From Isoetes taiwanensis (Eukaryota > Streptophyta > Lycopodiopsida > Isoetales > Isoetaceae): 64,000 nucleotides of DNA. Below are positions 23,791 to 34,565 of this stretch, in pieces; position 1 is the stretch's first letter; every line of letters starts with the position of its first letter. The position numbers and the translations under genes are program-made. Below the pieces are notes generated by a model. The model was not told where the DNA came from, did not search any database, and was given only the letters and a program-made list of their open reading frames with translations. The DNA lies in the NCBI GenBank assembly GCA_021234155.1, contig JAJEKV010000662.1, forward strand, positions 1-64,000. Direction: 5' to 3'.

Positions 23791-24646
23791 AGGACTCTAC
23801 GAGGTAGGGGCAATCGTGCTGATGTTCCAAATAGCCAGCCTCCACCTGTCACTACAGCAACAGGTTTGGGTATTAAGATAGCCTTTATAAAATAAATAAA
23901 TAAATGGATTATTTTTTGCATGATATTTGTGGCTTTTGCAGCTCCTCTTCTGCTCCTCGCCTTCCTCGCAAGCATGTCTCCCGCTGAGAGAGACATGCCT
24001 CCCCCAGAATTTTTAATTCCCATGCCCCATTGACATAGTGTTGACTATGGCTTTGATTATCGGCCTCCACATTCTCGCGAGAATATCGAGGTCGGTAGAT
24101 GTAGTATGGACTCCCGCTCTAGGCATGAGATCGAATAGATTTTTCAGTCGGGTGCAAGGAACTTGGAGGGAGATTTCAACAGTAAATATATATCCACTAG
24201 GTACCAAACATTTCTTTGGTTAAAAGATGTTAAAGATGCTCATTCTCATTACTTCCCGTGTCAAGAGGTAGTGGAACAACGGACTCATTGTGGTTCAAGA
24301 GGGCGACGGCGACACGAATCACCGTGACTTATTTGTTCGGGGATCCCAAGGACAACGCATTGAATCGCCGACTTGAGAGGTCCTGATCCGACGACGCGCC
24401 GTGTCATTGAAGGAGAGCCGCCCATTTCGCTTTGTTTTAGATATATAAGTTCTACGGATTTGGCCCCGAATATACTCGACTATCATAATAATAATAATTT
24501 TTTGGTGAAAGTTTTATGTGAACATATTATTTAAGATATCAACCTCAAATATTAGTACTTTGCCATCTAAATTTGTTGTTTTGTTCATTCTCTTCACTTA
24601 GAATAAATTGTAAAGTGCTCAAAAGTTTCCGATCGGGACGGGATAT
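23791..24646. other. unassigned stretch
   Basis: No recognisable coding sequence, RNA gene or repeat copy is seen. A short G+C-rich patch lies at about 24300-24425. Confidence 0.45.
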
Positions 24647-25315
24647 GTATATTGACGGTAAACATAAACACGCTTTTATACTTCAGGGACGATCTTCCTA
24701 AGAAGGATGACTCCGGAAGTGTCTTTTATACTACACTAAGGGATGCGGATTCAAACAATATCTCTCGTTTATGGCCTCCCCGCAGTCTAGGGGAGTGGCC
24801 TGGCGCTTATGATCACCACGAAATAGAGAGCGTCAAAAACAAAATAAAAGCGTCTTTCCCAAAGATAGAAAAAGCAAAGAGCTTTAACTGGAAGAAGCCC
24901 GTTTAGATGATGGGCGAGCTTCAACAAGAAAAGAGGTACATGACCTAGTCATAGTCTTATTTTTATTTTTTTAATATTGCTTTGATCTATCGATTTATAT
25001 CAAAGGCAAAGAGTGCTTGATAAATTGAAGTCGGATTGCAAAAAAGTTGGAGGCAATTGGTAAAAAGTCCCTAAACCACTTAATCTCCATAAGAAAGATA
25101 TCAAGGTATTTCTTATTTCTTTTGTCATTCGTTCTCTTTAACTTGTGATAATGTTGTATGCCTGGCAATCAGGTCGCATCCAAACGTGCAAAGGATCCAC
25201 TGAAGAAACATACAGAATGGATTGCTAAAGCAACTGCAAGTCAACAAATTCTGTTTCATTTGGGCTCCGGCAGTCGAAAAGGGTTTCACCATAGATTCGT
25301 AAGAGCTATATATTA
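24647..25315 (+). pseudogene. exon-like fragment of an unidentified element-borne gene
   Basis: An 84-codon frame (24652-24906) contains RDDLPKKDDSGSVFY, SRLWPPRSLGEWPG and FPKIEKAKSFNW. It ends just before sequence shared with 12925-13340. The shared part contains GTCCCTAAACCACTTAAT and ends at GATTCGTAAG, a plausible splice donor. The protein matches no family that I can name. Because it recurs in a dispersed repeat, it is more likely part of a transposon than a host gene. Confidence 0.35.
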
Positions 25316-25444
25316 GTTCACATCTTTTATATTATAAAGTTTTAGCATAGCGTATGTCATGAAGCAAACCCTAATTTGGACTGTTGAGGTCATCTGATCA
25401 TCCAAAGGTCGAGATGTATCGCATAACTTCCCACCACCGTGATT
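25316..25444. other. short unassigned spacer
   Basis: This non-coding spacer lies between the exon-like fragment and the purine tract. Confidence 0.4.
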
Positions 25445-27130
25445 GGCCATGCTCTAATCTCTGAAGAGGAAAGGGAAAAGGAAAAAGGAAGAGAAAGGGG
25501 CAAAGTGAAAGGTAAAAAGCACGGGTAAAAGGGAAAAAGAAAGGGAAAAACGCACGAAAAAAGGGAAAGGAAAAGAAAGGGAGAAAAGGAAGGACAAAAT
25601 GACACTATGAAAAGGAGAAGAGGGAAAGGGCGAGGACAGGAAAGGGAAGGGAAAAAGGGGATGAGGAAAAGGGTCGAGAGAAGGGAAGGGAAAAGGAAAA
25701 GGGAAAATGAAAGGAAAAGAGAAATGGAAAGGGAAAAGAAAGGGGAGGACGAGGGAGCAAAAAGGGACACTAGGAAATGGGAAGAAGAAAAAGGTGGGAA
25801 ATGAGAAAAAAGAAAAGGAAAAAGGACGCGAAAAAAGTGGAAGAAAAAAAGGGAGGGGAGAAGGGAAAGCGAAAGGGAAAAGAAAAAGGTAGGGAGAATC
25901 CGGAAAGGGAAGGAAAAAAGGGCATACAGAAAACTAGAGAGGGAATGGCGGGAAAAAAGAAGGGAAAAAAGGAAGAGGGAATGTATTTTGAGGGGAAAGG
26001 GAAGGTTTGTGGAAAACAAGGAAAGGGAAAAAAAACTTCCTTCCTTTTAAATTATAAAGGAAAAAAGGCACAAAAAATAAAGGGAAGGGAAACCCTAATT
26101 TGGAAAAAGGAGAAGATCAAAAAATGGTGGGGAAAAGAAAGGAGGAGGACGAGGGAGCAAAAATGGACAAGAGGAAAGGGAAAAGGAAAAAGGAAGGGAA
26201 AGGGGCAAAAAAGGAAGGGAAAAATGACACCTAAAAAGGGAAAAAAAAAGGGAAAAAAGGAAAAGAAAAAGGGAGAAGAAAGGGAGAAAAGGAAGAAAAA
26301 TGACATAGAGAAAAGGAGAAGAAGAAATGGGGAAAAGATAAGGAAAAAAAAAGGAAAAAAGGGGATGAGGAAAAGGGAAGGAAGGAAGGAGAAAAGGAAA
26401 AGGGAAAAATGAAAGGAAAAAGACAAAAAGGAAAAAAGGAAAAATAGGGGAGGACGAGGGAGAAAAAGGACACTAGGAAAATGGAAGAAGAAAAAAAGGT
26501 GGGGAAATGAGAAAAAGAAAAGGAAAAGGAAAAAGAGGGGAAGAAAATGAAAGGAAAAAATGAGAAGGGAAAAGCGAACCCTTTAAAGGTAGGAGAATCC
26601 AAAAAGGAAGGAAAAAAAAGGGCAACAGAAAAAACTAGAGAGGGGAATGGAGAAAAAAAAAAAAAGAAGGGGGGAAAAGGAAGAGGGAGGGAATGCGAGG
26701 GGAAAGGGAAAAGGGAAAACAAGGAAAGGAAAAAAAAAACAAAGGAGGGGGGAAAAGGGAAGGAAAAGGCAAAAAAAATAAAGGGAAGGGAAAAAGGGAA
26801 TGGAAAAAAGGAGAAGAAAAAATGGTGGGGGAAAAAAAAAAAAGGAGAAAAGGAGTTGTAAAAAATTAGAATAGAAAAGGGAAGAAGAAAAAAGGTGGGG
26901 AAAGGAGAAAAAGAAAGGGAAAATGACAGTTATATAAAAATGGGAAGAGAAAAAAGGAAGGAAAAAAGGAAAAGAAAAAGGAGAATTGAGAAAGGGAAGT
27001 TCCTAAAAAAGGGCTAGTTGGGGTTTTAATAGAGAAAACATGAAGAAGAAATGGGGAAAAGATAAGGAAAAAAGGAAGAAGGGGAAAGGGAAAGGAAGGA
27101 AGGAAGGAGAAAAGGGAAGGTCGAAGAGAA
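25445..27130. repeat. 1.7-kb purine tract (GGGAAAAGG-type)
   Basis: Nearly every base on the plus strand is A or G for about 1.7 kb, with variants of GGGAAAAGGAAAAAGGAAG and a few short interruptions. Longer phrases recur roughly 700 bp apart. GGACGAGGGA occurs near 25745, 26146 and 26452, and GGAGAATCC occurs near 25893 and 26591, so larger units were duplicated. The open frames of 100-210 codons across it are low-complexity Lys/Glu/Arg or Phe/Ser/Leu peptides and are not genes. Confidence 0.95.
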
Positions 27131-27996
27131 GCTCTAGGATAAAAGGGGGAAAACTCCCTTAAGTCTTTTGTGATTATTTAAAAAATAAATACAATAAAAA
27201 TTAGAAAAAAAAAAAGGTGAATGCCTTTTTGTCTCTTTTGTACATCATATTGTAATTATCTAAACAATTCATTTATTTATTTTTTTGGGGAAATGGATGT
27301 CTAGAATTTTTTAGGAAAATTTCATTTAGATTTTTTTTTAATAATAATAATATATATTTATAAAATATTTTTTGGCTTAGACGAAGGGGAAAAAATCGGC
27401 CATGATGTCTGGAAGGGGATGGTCAAGAAGAAGGGGAAGCCGCCGGGTCACGCCTATAGACGAAGGGAGGAGAGGGAGAGGAGAAAAGAAAAGGAAAAAA
27501 AGAATGGAAATGGGAGGGAGAATAAAGGGAATAGAGAAAATAAAGGCAAAATAGGAATGACCAGGGGAGTGGAACAAAAAGAAAAGAAAATGTAAAAAGC
27601 TCGCCTTTGGGGAAAAATGGAATAAAAAATAGAAAAATAAAATGAAATGATCATGGAGAAAGGTGAAAGAGAAAAGGGAGCCATTTAAAAAATGAGAGAG
27701 AAGATCGTGGAAATTAGAAAAATATTTTAATATTCCATGGAAAAAACAAAAAAGGAAATCTTAAATCTATTATTATAAAAGAATATATGGAAAAAAAAAA
27801 AGGTAAATTAGTGGAACCTCCCCAGGAAAAAGAAAAATAAAAAAAATAAGATATAAAAATCATGGGAAAAAAGGAAAAAGAAAGTAAGGGAGGAAAAGTG
27901 AAAATGTAGCCAAACCCAAATTGGGCGATATAATTTGAGCATGACTATTTTAAAAATGCAAATATGAAGAGGCCACATTAGCATTAACTTGAATAT
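27131..27996. other. A-rich, purine-biased stretch
   Basis: The sequence keeps a purine bias but is broken by A+T-rich segments. The Phe/Ser/Leu-rich minus-strand frames at 27377-27684 are composition artefacts. No gene is seen. Confidence 0.5.
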
Positions 27997-28580
27997 GTAG
28001 CATAATAACAGGGGTCCATTTTTTTTTGTTTTAATAAGCTTTTCAAAAGGTTTAGCTAAGATTTCATGATTTCAAATGGATGTATACTGCGCATATCTAG
28101 CAAGGAGCACCATTTCTTAGTCACTACGGGAGCTTTTTTTTCAATGGTCCAACATCCAAGGGCTATCCCACATCAAAATGCCCTTTTATTTTAATTGCCA
28201 TTTACAAAGTTTTGCATGCAAGAACTACATTAATGCCATATGTTTTAGGGTTTTTTAGGGTTAGGAAGAAAGTGGAACAAGAAAAGATTTGGAAGGTAAG
28301 AAAATTTGCAGGATGAGGGGCCTTCCTTCAAAGCGAGAGTGCCAAACGCTTTGTCGAATTGTAGATTAGAATTTAGGATAAAGGATGAAATTTCCCTGTA
28401 AGAGAAATCTTTTGTGATTATTTAAAAATATAAATACAATACACCATATTTTCAATTGAAAAAAAGGTGATTAAAGCAGAAATATTATACATCAATTTAA
28501 TTATCTGAATGCCCAATTCATTGGTTTATTTTTGGGAATGGATGTCTAGATTTTTTTTATTTTAATTTTATTGCATTTTT

Positions 28581-28910
28581 CTAATTGTGATGATCATGTC
28601 CTTGCATGTCTTTTTTTGGCTGCAAAGCTATTTTGGCTGCCGGATATTTGCAGCCTTGATCTTGGGCCTTGGGCTTCTTCTCTTTGGGAGCCTCAGGCTC
28701 TTCAGCGGCCACGAGTTTCAGCCTTATTTTCGCTTTGATGCGCTTCCGATACTCTTCGTCGTTTCCCCGCCGGGGAGAATCATTGTCCGGGTGGTCACGC
28801 ACGGTCGATCGTCGGAAATTTGTCGGGTTCTCACCCGAGGACGCCGCTAAATGATTTGCTCGAAAAACAAGCTGAAGATTGCCATTCCCAAAAGCTCGCC
28901 CATATGGCAA
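28581..28910 (-). pseudogene. captured coding-like fragment (Lys/Glu/Pro-rich)
   Basis: The minus-strand frame of 109 codons ends with an acidic-basic part reading EPEAPKEKKPKAQDQG and then a His-rich end. In the second element copy (about 37640-37980) the corresponding minus-strand frame reads PKAPQEKPKAQDQG. The amino acids are conserved although flanking frames are disrupted by small gaps, which favours a coding origin. Such Lys/Glu/Ala/Pro-rich stretches occur in charged N-terminal extensions of several eukaryotic proteins. I cannot name the source gene. Confidence 0.4.
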
Positions 28911-30130
28911 ACGGGGAAATGTAAGTCATTAAAAATAGAAATTAAATGATCATTGATGAAAAGGCAATCGCTTTCAAGCTTCTAATAAATTTAGAATGCC
29001 TTAGAAGCTCAATACATTGGTAACAAGGTAGCTTCCTATTTCGTTTCCTCCATATTAGAGTAAGTTGACGCTATTATTATGGAAGAATGGGGAAACAGAG
29101 ACGACCGTACTCACATTATCGAAACATGAATGTAGAAAAACATGAAACCTAAACTGATTGAGAGAAGATAAAGGCTCTAAAAAGAAAGTTTGGGCTTTTT
29201 CTTGCTCTCATGTTCTCATGCAATATGTGGGAGATGTTTCCTTTAGCCTTAATGATGACGGGTTCTGAAAAAAAGGCAAATATGAAGAGGTCTTCTCAAT
29301 CATATGCTCCATGAAGCATGGTCTATGACAACAGGGGCAAGAAGAATGTTTTAACCATTGTGCATCCAAGGTTTTTTCTTTCTCAGGATTTCTAGAACTT
29401 AGTCTGCTTTTAGAACTTAGTCTTCCTGAATCAATCAAGCATCTTTTAGAGGTATGTGCAAAATATTCTCTCGATTGCTAAAACGAATTGATGGGAATAA
29501 AGCCCTTTTTCAGGCGGGTTGCTTAAATCAAAAAGATTTCTCACAATAAAGCTTTTTAAGAGAAAAGGAAAATATTATCTCTAAGACAAGAAATGGCCAA
29601 AACAAAAGCCCTCATCTTAGAGGTGTGGAAATCATATTGATTTGTTTGGCGCTTTTAAAATGCTTGTAATAATTATTCGTGTTTTGTAGACATCATAACT
29701 TTGTGATTCCCATGCTATCTTATGCACCATTTTTATTGAGCTGTTAACGATGCTTGGAGGAAGGTGGTGTCCAAAAGAATGGATATGTATTTACTTATAA
29801 TGGCATTATATTGTTATCTGGGCTTATAGTGATGGCTTAGTGTTGGCTTTAATGGGGCCAAATAAGATGGTCAAACACAGTTCAAAGCTTATTGGAAATG
29901 GTGGTCGGAATCTTTGAGTCAAAGAATGAAACCTCGCAAAAAATTCCATTTAAATGAGATTTTGAGACATGTAAACATTTCGATTTTGCTTAAACATTCC
30001 TAGCACTTTGGCAACAAATAAAAAGATGAAAAAAGGAAGAATTTATAAATATGGTATTTGAACTTGTTTGCCAATGGATGTTTCTTCTTTTCAATGTTAG
30101 TGGAAGATTTTCCCATTTTCTTTCTTATTT

Positions 30131-30600
30131 AGGGCCCCGGGCCCAAAAATTTTTAATATAAAATCAACACACAACTACCATTAACATTATTATATTAAAC
30201 CATTGCATTTAATACATTTAAATAAAAATTTTTAAACCCCTTTGGTTTGGGGTCATATTCACACTTTTAGGGTTACGAGGGGAAGAGCCCCAAAAATTTT
30301 TTTACAATACATGTAAAAATTAACATCCATTAAGTACATTCACTCAAACCTTATAGTATTTTGCAAACCTTAAAATACAAACAACCAAACATTGTACATG
30401 CATACCCCACAAACCAGGATTCTTATGCACGGTCCAGATCTTGGAATAAAGGGCAAATATGCCCATCCAAAGCCCCTTTTGGTTTGGGGCATATTCTCCG
30501 CGGTGAATATGCACCCAAACCAAAGGGGTTTAAGGGGGATTTTTATTTAAATGTATTAAATGCAATGGTTTAATACAATAATGTTAATGGTAGTTGTGTG
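30131..30600. repeat. 3' foldback module, copy A
   Basis: The left arm begins with the palindromic tip AGGGCCCCGGGCCC and runs through CAACTACCATTAACATTATT and CATTTAATACATTTAAATAA. The right arm is its reverse complement, ending TAATGTTAATGGTAGTTGTG. The arms are roughly 130 bp and the centre of about 210 bp contains ATGCATACCCCACAAAC and CCAGATCTTGGAATAAAGGG. Related modules lie at 39205, 53690 and 58588. Confidence 0.85.
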
Positions 30601-31440
30601 AAATGTTCAAGATTGCAAAAAGAAACAATTCAAATAGTACACGTTACCCAACATCCCATCACATTACAGTAGATACCATTCATCATGCACTTGAGACGTT
30701 TGTAATTGCAAATTTGAAACAATTGCAGCATCTATCACTCATATTACAAGCAATAAATGCAATTAACTAATCAATATGAGTCAAAAGACATATCCCATGA
30801 CAACGTAAATGTTTAAGCCACCTTTACAGGCATTATAAAATCGCATCAAATTCTGGCGCCATGTTAGGGCTTTAAAATCTTCAATCATTGACGAGCATAT
30901 TCAATGGGTATAGCTGTTGTAATCTGCAATGGACCAAGATAGCATCGCTATGGAATTAAATCATAAAAGAAGGACAAGTAATCATGTGCTCAACAAAGTA
31001 TACTGCAAAATGTTCATCTTCTAAACCATTGCCCATACTCAACACACACATGGTTTATAACATCTATAAAATTATCAACATTTTGCAGAGTTCAGAACTC
31101 ATGACTAACATTATCTTTTGAGATAACGTTTATGGTAACTTCTTGTCCTTTGAGTTTTCATTTCTAACTTTTGCAGAACATCTATGATCAAAATGGCCAT
31201 TAACTTGAAATGTTTCAGATTGCAAGAGAAACAATTCAAACAATACTGTGATGACCATATGGATATTCGTATCATACAAACATTATACTCGTATGTACAA
31301 AAGATGGTCGTCACAAGGATGCCTTTTGGTCGTCACACGGATGCAAAAGAGTAGTTGCCCAAGACATGGTTTAAACTTGCAAGCTTCTAGGTGCATCACA
31401 CACCTTTGCCAAGTGCACTACCAATACTTTGTTAAAGACA
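30601..31440. other. unassigned stretch upstream of the heat-shock element
   Basis: GAAATGTT(C/T)AAGATTGCAA-like sequence with GAAACAATTCAAA occurs near 30600 and again near 31208, so a short direct repeat about 600 bp apart is present. No gene is recognised. Confidence 0.45.
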
Positions 31441-31473
31441 TTCCCTCATATCTTTCTCATATGCGAGGTTGTT

Positions 31474-31501
31474 TCCAGAAGGTTCTAGAATATTCTAGAA
31501 C
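31474..31501. promoter_or_regulatory. perfect six-module heat-shock element
   Basis: TTC and GAA triplets alternate with exact two-base spacers: TTC 31474-31476, GAA 31479-31481, TTC 31484-31486, GAA 31489-31491, TTC 31494-31496 and GAA 31499-31501. The known binding site of heat-shock transcription factors is at least three such inverted nGAAn modules, so six in perfect register is a strong consensus site. The last four modules sit within a perfect 24-bp palindrome (31481-31504). No obvious TATA box or heat-shock gene follows immediately. Occupancy is inferred from sequence only. Confidence 0.75.
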
Positions 31502-31652
31502 CTACATGCATATGTGACGCTTGGCGTTGCCGCGTCATCTCATCTATTGGACGCGATCCTGACCAAAGGCTGAGATTGTCCCAAAGTCCCTCTGCCCTGA
31601 TCAACAACCCAGATCTGTCCGATTATTCTTATGTCCGATGTACGTTTGAAAT

Positions 31653-31668
31653 CATGCCACGTGGCATG
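31653..31668. promoter_or_regulatory. 16-bp palindrome with a G-box core
   Basis: CATGCCACGTGGCATG is a perfect palindrome centred on CACGTG. The GCCACGTGGC core is the classic high-affinity plant G-box bound by bZIP and bHLH factors. It lies about 150 bp to the right of the six-module heat-shock element, so the two may belong to one promoter. Confidence 0.6.
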
Positions 31669-31920
31669 AATGAAGGGGGCACGTAAATGTACCCTTTCGT
31701 TTTCAATGTGGCATATGAAAGTTGCATTTATGATTGGATTTTCATTATCGGACCTATCAAATCCAAAACTCTTCTAGTCCAGCATCGCATCATCTTTTGA
31801 GGCTCCAAAAGGAAAAAGAATCCTTTGGGTATTGCCGATTTTTTTCCAGATGAAACAATTTTGATTGAAGGGATTTTTTGATATTGGTATAGGGCAAATC
31901 ATAAAAATCCCTTTTGTTGC

Positions 31921-32037
31921 ATGGCTGAAGATGTTTTCAGATGCAATGGTGATGCTTTTGCATTTTTGTTCTTGACAAGAAGGCCAAATGTATCTGCTGA
32001 GCGCCCAAATCGAGTTTTTGGTGTAATGTCTTGTTGA
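31921..32037 (+). CDS. possible 38-codon ORF downstream of the HSE/G-box region
   Basis: ATGGCT at 31921 matches the common plant start context. The frame runs 38 codons (MAEDVFRCNGDAFAFLFLTR...) to TGA at 32035-32037. It is the first start with a good context after the heat-shock element and G-box, about 250 bp beyond the G-box. The peptide has no family that I recognise. It could be a first exon, a small peptide or chance. The opposite strand is also open here (31774-32076). Confidence 0.2.
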   Translation: MAEDVFRCNGDAFAFLFLTRRPNVSAERPNRVFGVMSC

Positions 32038-33705
32038 TTGAACCTGTTGCAGTGAAGAACTAGTCGAAATTTGCAAGGGAGCCTAAAAAGACTTAGGTAC
32101 CTCCTAGAAAGCTAAAAGTGCCCGCCCAAATCTGACAGAAATTTTAGCTTAATTTAAATTTGCTCCATGTTTTTTATCGATGATACATTTTGATTTTTCC
32201 TTTCTTGATTTTGCTGTAGGCCGTTGTTTACAAATAAGGTATTTATTCTCTATTGTGTACTGGCTAGATTTGGTAAGAATTGGAAGCGGCCATGTCTAAG
32301 GTTTGTTGAGCTATTATTTTACTGTTTTATCAACAATTTCTCCGTTGAATTTGTGTGCCCAGGGGTTGATTTTCAGTTTTGATATTTTGTATTGTTCTTT
32401 TGGGGCTCTGTCTGCCAAAAACATTCGAATACATATTCAAAGGTAATTTTCAACCACTGTTTCTTGCTTTCTTAACATTTACCTTGCAACATGGCCTTAA
32501 CTTATTTTCACATTGTGAGAGCCCCCAGAGCATTCAAGTTTGGTTTTTTGTATGTTTTGTTAGCTATGGACATACCTATACTACGTGAGTTTTTTGCAGG
32601 TTGCCTATATCTGAACTTCAAATGAAACCCAAATAACTTATTAAGTCAAAGGCATCTGAATTCTTATAATTCCTTTTACAGGTATTCCATTAATACGGCC
32701 TAGCTACGGAACTTAAAGATTTATGCACACAAATGGATTAATGAAGATGTCCCAATCTAGTGGCATATCTATTATACTATTTTGGTTCCAGCACTAATTC
32801 CAATAGAGAGCGTCAACAGGAAGTTATTGAAAAACATAGACAACATTTCCAATACGTTAAGAGGTTCAACCACATTGTTCCAACTAGAATTGAGAGAGCC
32901 CAGCAAGCTAATTTATATTGCCGCTCCTGAATTTTCATTTAGGTTTCAATCAAAAAATCATTCCAGCTAGCTAATGACCTGATAATCCATTCTGTCAAAG
33001 CTATACTTTCAGGAATTGGTGTATAATATGTCTTACACAATGATTTCTTATTAAAAAGTGGTCTGCCTTTGATTGGCATTGCTCACGGTGGTCAGGGATT
33101 GTTATTCAACTTTAGCATTCCATTCCACTCTCTCACAGCTTCTCAGAGCCACATCTGTACATGACTTGGCATTATATATACTTGAGGATCTAGATACTGA
33201 GCCCTCAGTAGTCATCATCGCCGACTTATATATTCTTCTTGCTTGTCTAGTATCATCATTACTGAAAAGGTTTTTCCATTGAAAATCTTTCGAAGCAGAG
33301 ATTTTATAATTCTAGTAGTGATGGTTATACTAGGCCATTGTATAAGTCTCATGGCCTCTTGATCTTCGTGGACGTTAAAAAATCTATTACATTCTATTCT
33401 TTGGCGTCACAAAATAGTTATAAAATTAGTCACTAGTATATCATGAAAAAGTCATAAAGTCTCTCTTCCAAATCTTCACTCTAGTACTCTCAATAAGAAG
33501 TTTTAAAGGGCATATTGTACTATATCCTTTGTTTGTGTGTGCTTTATATAGCTATGGTAAACTTCAAATATGATAAAGACAAAGAGGAAGAGTTAAATTA
33601 CCAGGTTTTCATTCATAATAAAACATTGAAGCTTTGAATCCCATCCACCATGCAAGCTGTCCAATGTCAATATGGTGTAGGCCTGTATCTGCCAGCAAAG
33701 TGCAA
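32038..33705. other. unassigned stretch with weak exon-like segments
   Basis: Two frames are open together at about 32795-32930 after a TTTGGTTCCAG acceptor-like site, and neither has a clear family match. One frame is rich in Gln, Arg and His, the other in Leu and Ser. No continuous gene model can be built from what I see. Confidence 0.3.
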
Positions 33706-33708
33706 AGA

Positions 33709-33825
33709 GAAGTCTTGCCAGTTCTAGAAGTTTCAATAACTAGTATATTTGGATGTTGCCTAAGGGAAGTCTTGCTAGTTCTAGAAGTTTCAATAACTAG
33801 TATATTTAGATGTTGCCTCGCTCTT
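33709..33825. repeat. tandem 57-bp duplication, each copy with a three-module HSE
   Basis: A unit of about 57 bp (GAAGTCTTGC(C/T)AGTTCTAGA and onward to ATGTTGCCT) occurs twice in a row. Each copy contains TTC-GAA-TTC in perfect register: 33722-33724, 33727-33729 and 33732-33734, then 33779-33781, 33784-33786 and 33789-33791. Three modules meet the minimal heat-shock factor site. Confidence 0.7.
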
Positions 33826-34122
33826 GCATGTTCTATGACCCTATATTACTACAGCACATAATAAATTTAAGAAAGGCAAAATTCTTCCTATAACTCAGGT
33901 AGATTTTTCTGTAGAAGATGAGTTCAGATATTGAAGTATACTTCTTACCGAGATCATAAGCATAAATACACAAAATAAAGAAGGTAATCCATCTTATGAT
34001 GCTTGTCCTTGTGATCCCAGCCATATGGAATCTAACAATAAAACCAACGCAGTAGAAGGATGAATTAGCAGAAGCAAACTTGGCATGGAAAAACAAATTT
34101 GAGGCTTCAATGGAAAACTTAC

Positions 34123-34207
34123 TAAAAGCCTTGTTGGGTAATTGCCATTTCTTGTGCCATATCTGGCACAATGGTCGATCTCTACATTGATTCGCCATAT
34201 ACAGAAC
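34123..34207 (-). pseudogene. possible exon 2 of an unidentified gene
   Basis: On the minus strand an acceptor-like CTATTTCTAG precedes the segment and a consensus donor GTAAGT follows TTTTA. The segment is open in more than one frame: one reads MANQCRDRPLCQIWHKKWQL. Together with 34334-34438 it could form a spliced unit. No neighbouring exon with a known domain confirms this. Confidence 0.25.
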
Positions 34208-34333
34208 CTAGAAATAGGATGTCAGTGCATTTTATAGCGCAGATAGATTTCTTACTTGTGCTAAATGGTGGCTTCTGCATAGCCGAGCTTTGAGAAACAG
34301 ATATAATAGCTCAAAGTAGTAAAGTATGCGCAC

Positions 34334-34438
34334 CTCCATAGCAGGGCCGAATTGATAGCCAAGGCGAGGAGCACCAAAGATAATGTTAAGGCCGGCTTCC
34401 CAATGAGCTTCTCGACCTCAGATTTTATGGAGGTCGAC
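34334..34438 (-). pseudogene. possible exon 1 of an unidentified gene
   Basis: On the minus strand TTTTGTTCAG precedes the segment and GGAG|GTGCGC follows it. The open frame reads EVEKLIGKPALTLSLVLLAL and then AINSALLW, which would form a hydrophobic, membrane-like helix. I do not recognise the protein. Splice sites are judged by eye. Confidence 0.3.
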
Positions 34439-34565
34439 CTGAACAAAAGAGATACCTCGTTCCTATCTTCTTGGCGTGAATAAGACGAATTTTAGGAGAA
34501 AGATACAAGTTTATGTTGTAGAAATTTACAAAAGAACAACCAGGTCTGGCCAGGTCTTGACCTCA

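Larger units (their letters stand above)
27997..30600 (+). mobile_element. cap-body-foldback element, copy 1
   Basis: The element starts with GTAGCATAATAACAGGGG after ATAT and ends with the right arm of the foldback module at GTAGTTGTGTG. Its whole length of about 2.6 kb is homologous to 37068-39669. The cap (27997 to about 28270) contains CGCTTTTCA-AAAGGTTT, AATGGTCCAACATCCAAGGG and then TTTAGGG repeats. The body holds a Lys/Glu/Pro-rich coding-like fragment on the minus strand. The 3' module starts at about 30131. No transposase is seen, so it must depend on proteins supplied elsewhere. The class is unknown: gene-capturing Helitron-like or MULE-like elements are the nearest comparisons, but neither Helitron TC/CTRR ends nor MULE terminal inverted repeats are visible. 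Confidence 0.7.

Noticed and set aside
25607-26861. Long open frames (up to 211 codons) on both strands
   Set aside because: They are Lys/Glu/Arg or Phe/Ser/Leu low-complexity peptides created by the purine tract.
32795-32935. Exon of a host gene on the plus strand
   Set aside because: Two frames are open together and neither has a recognisable domain, so I describe it only as part of an unassigned stretch.
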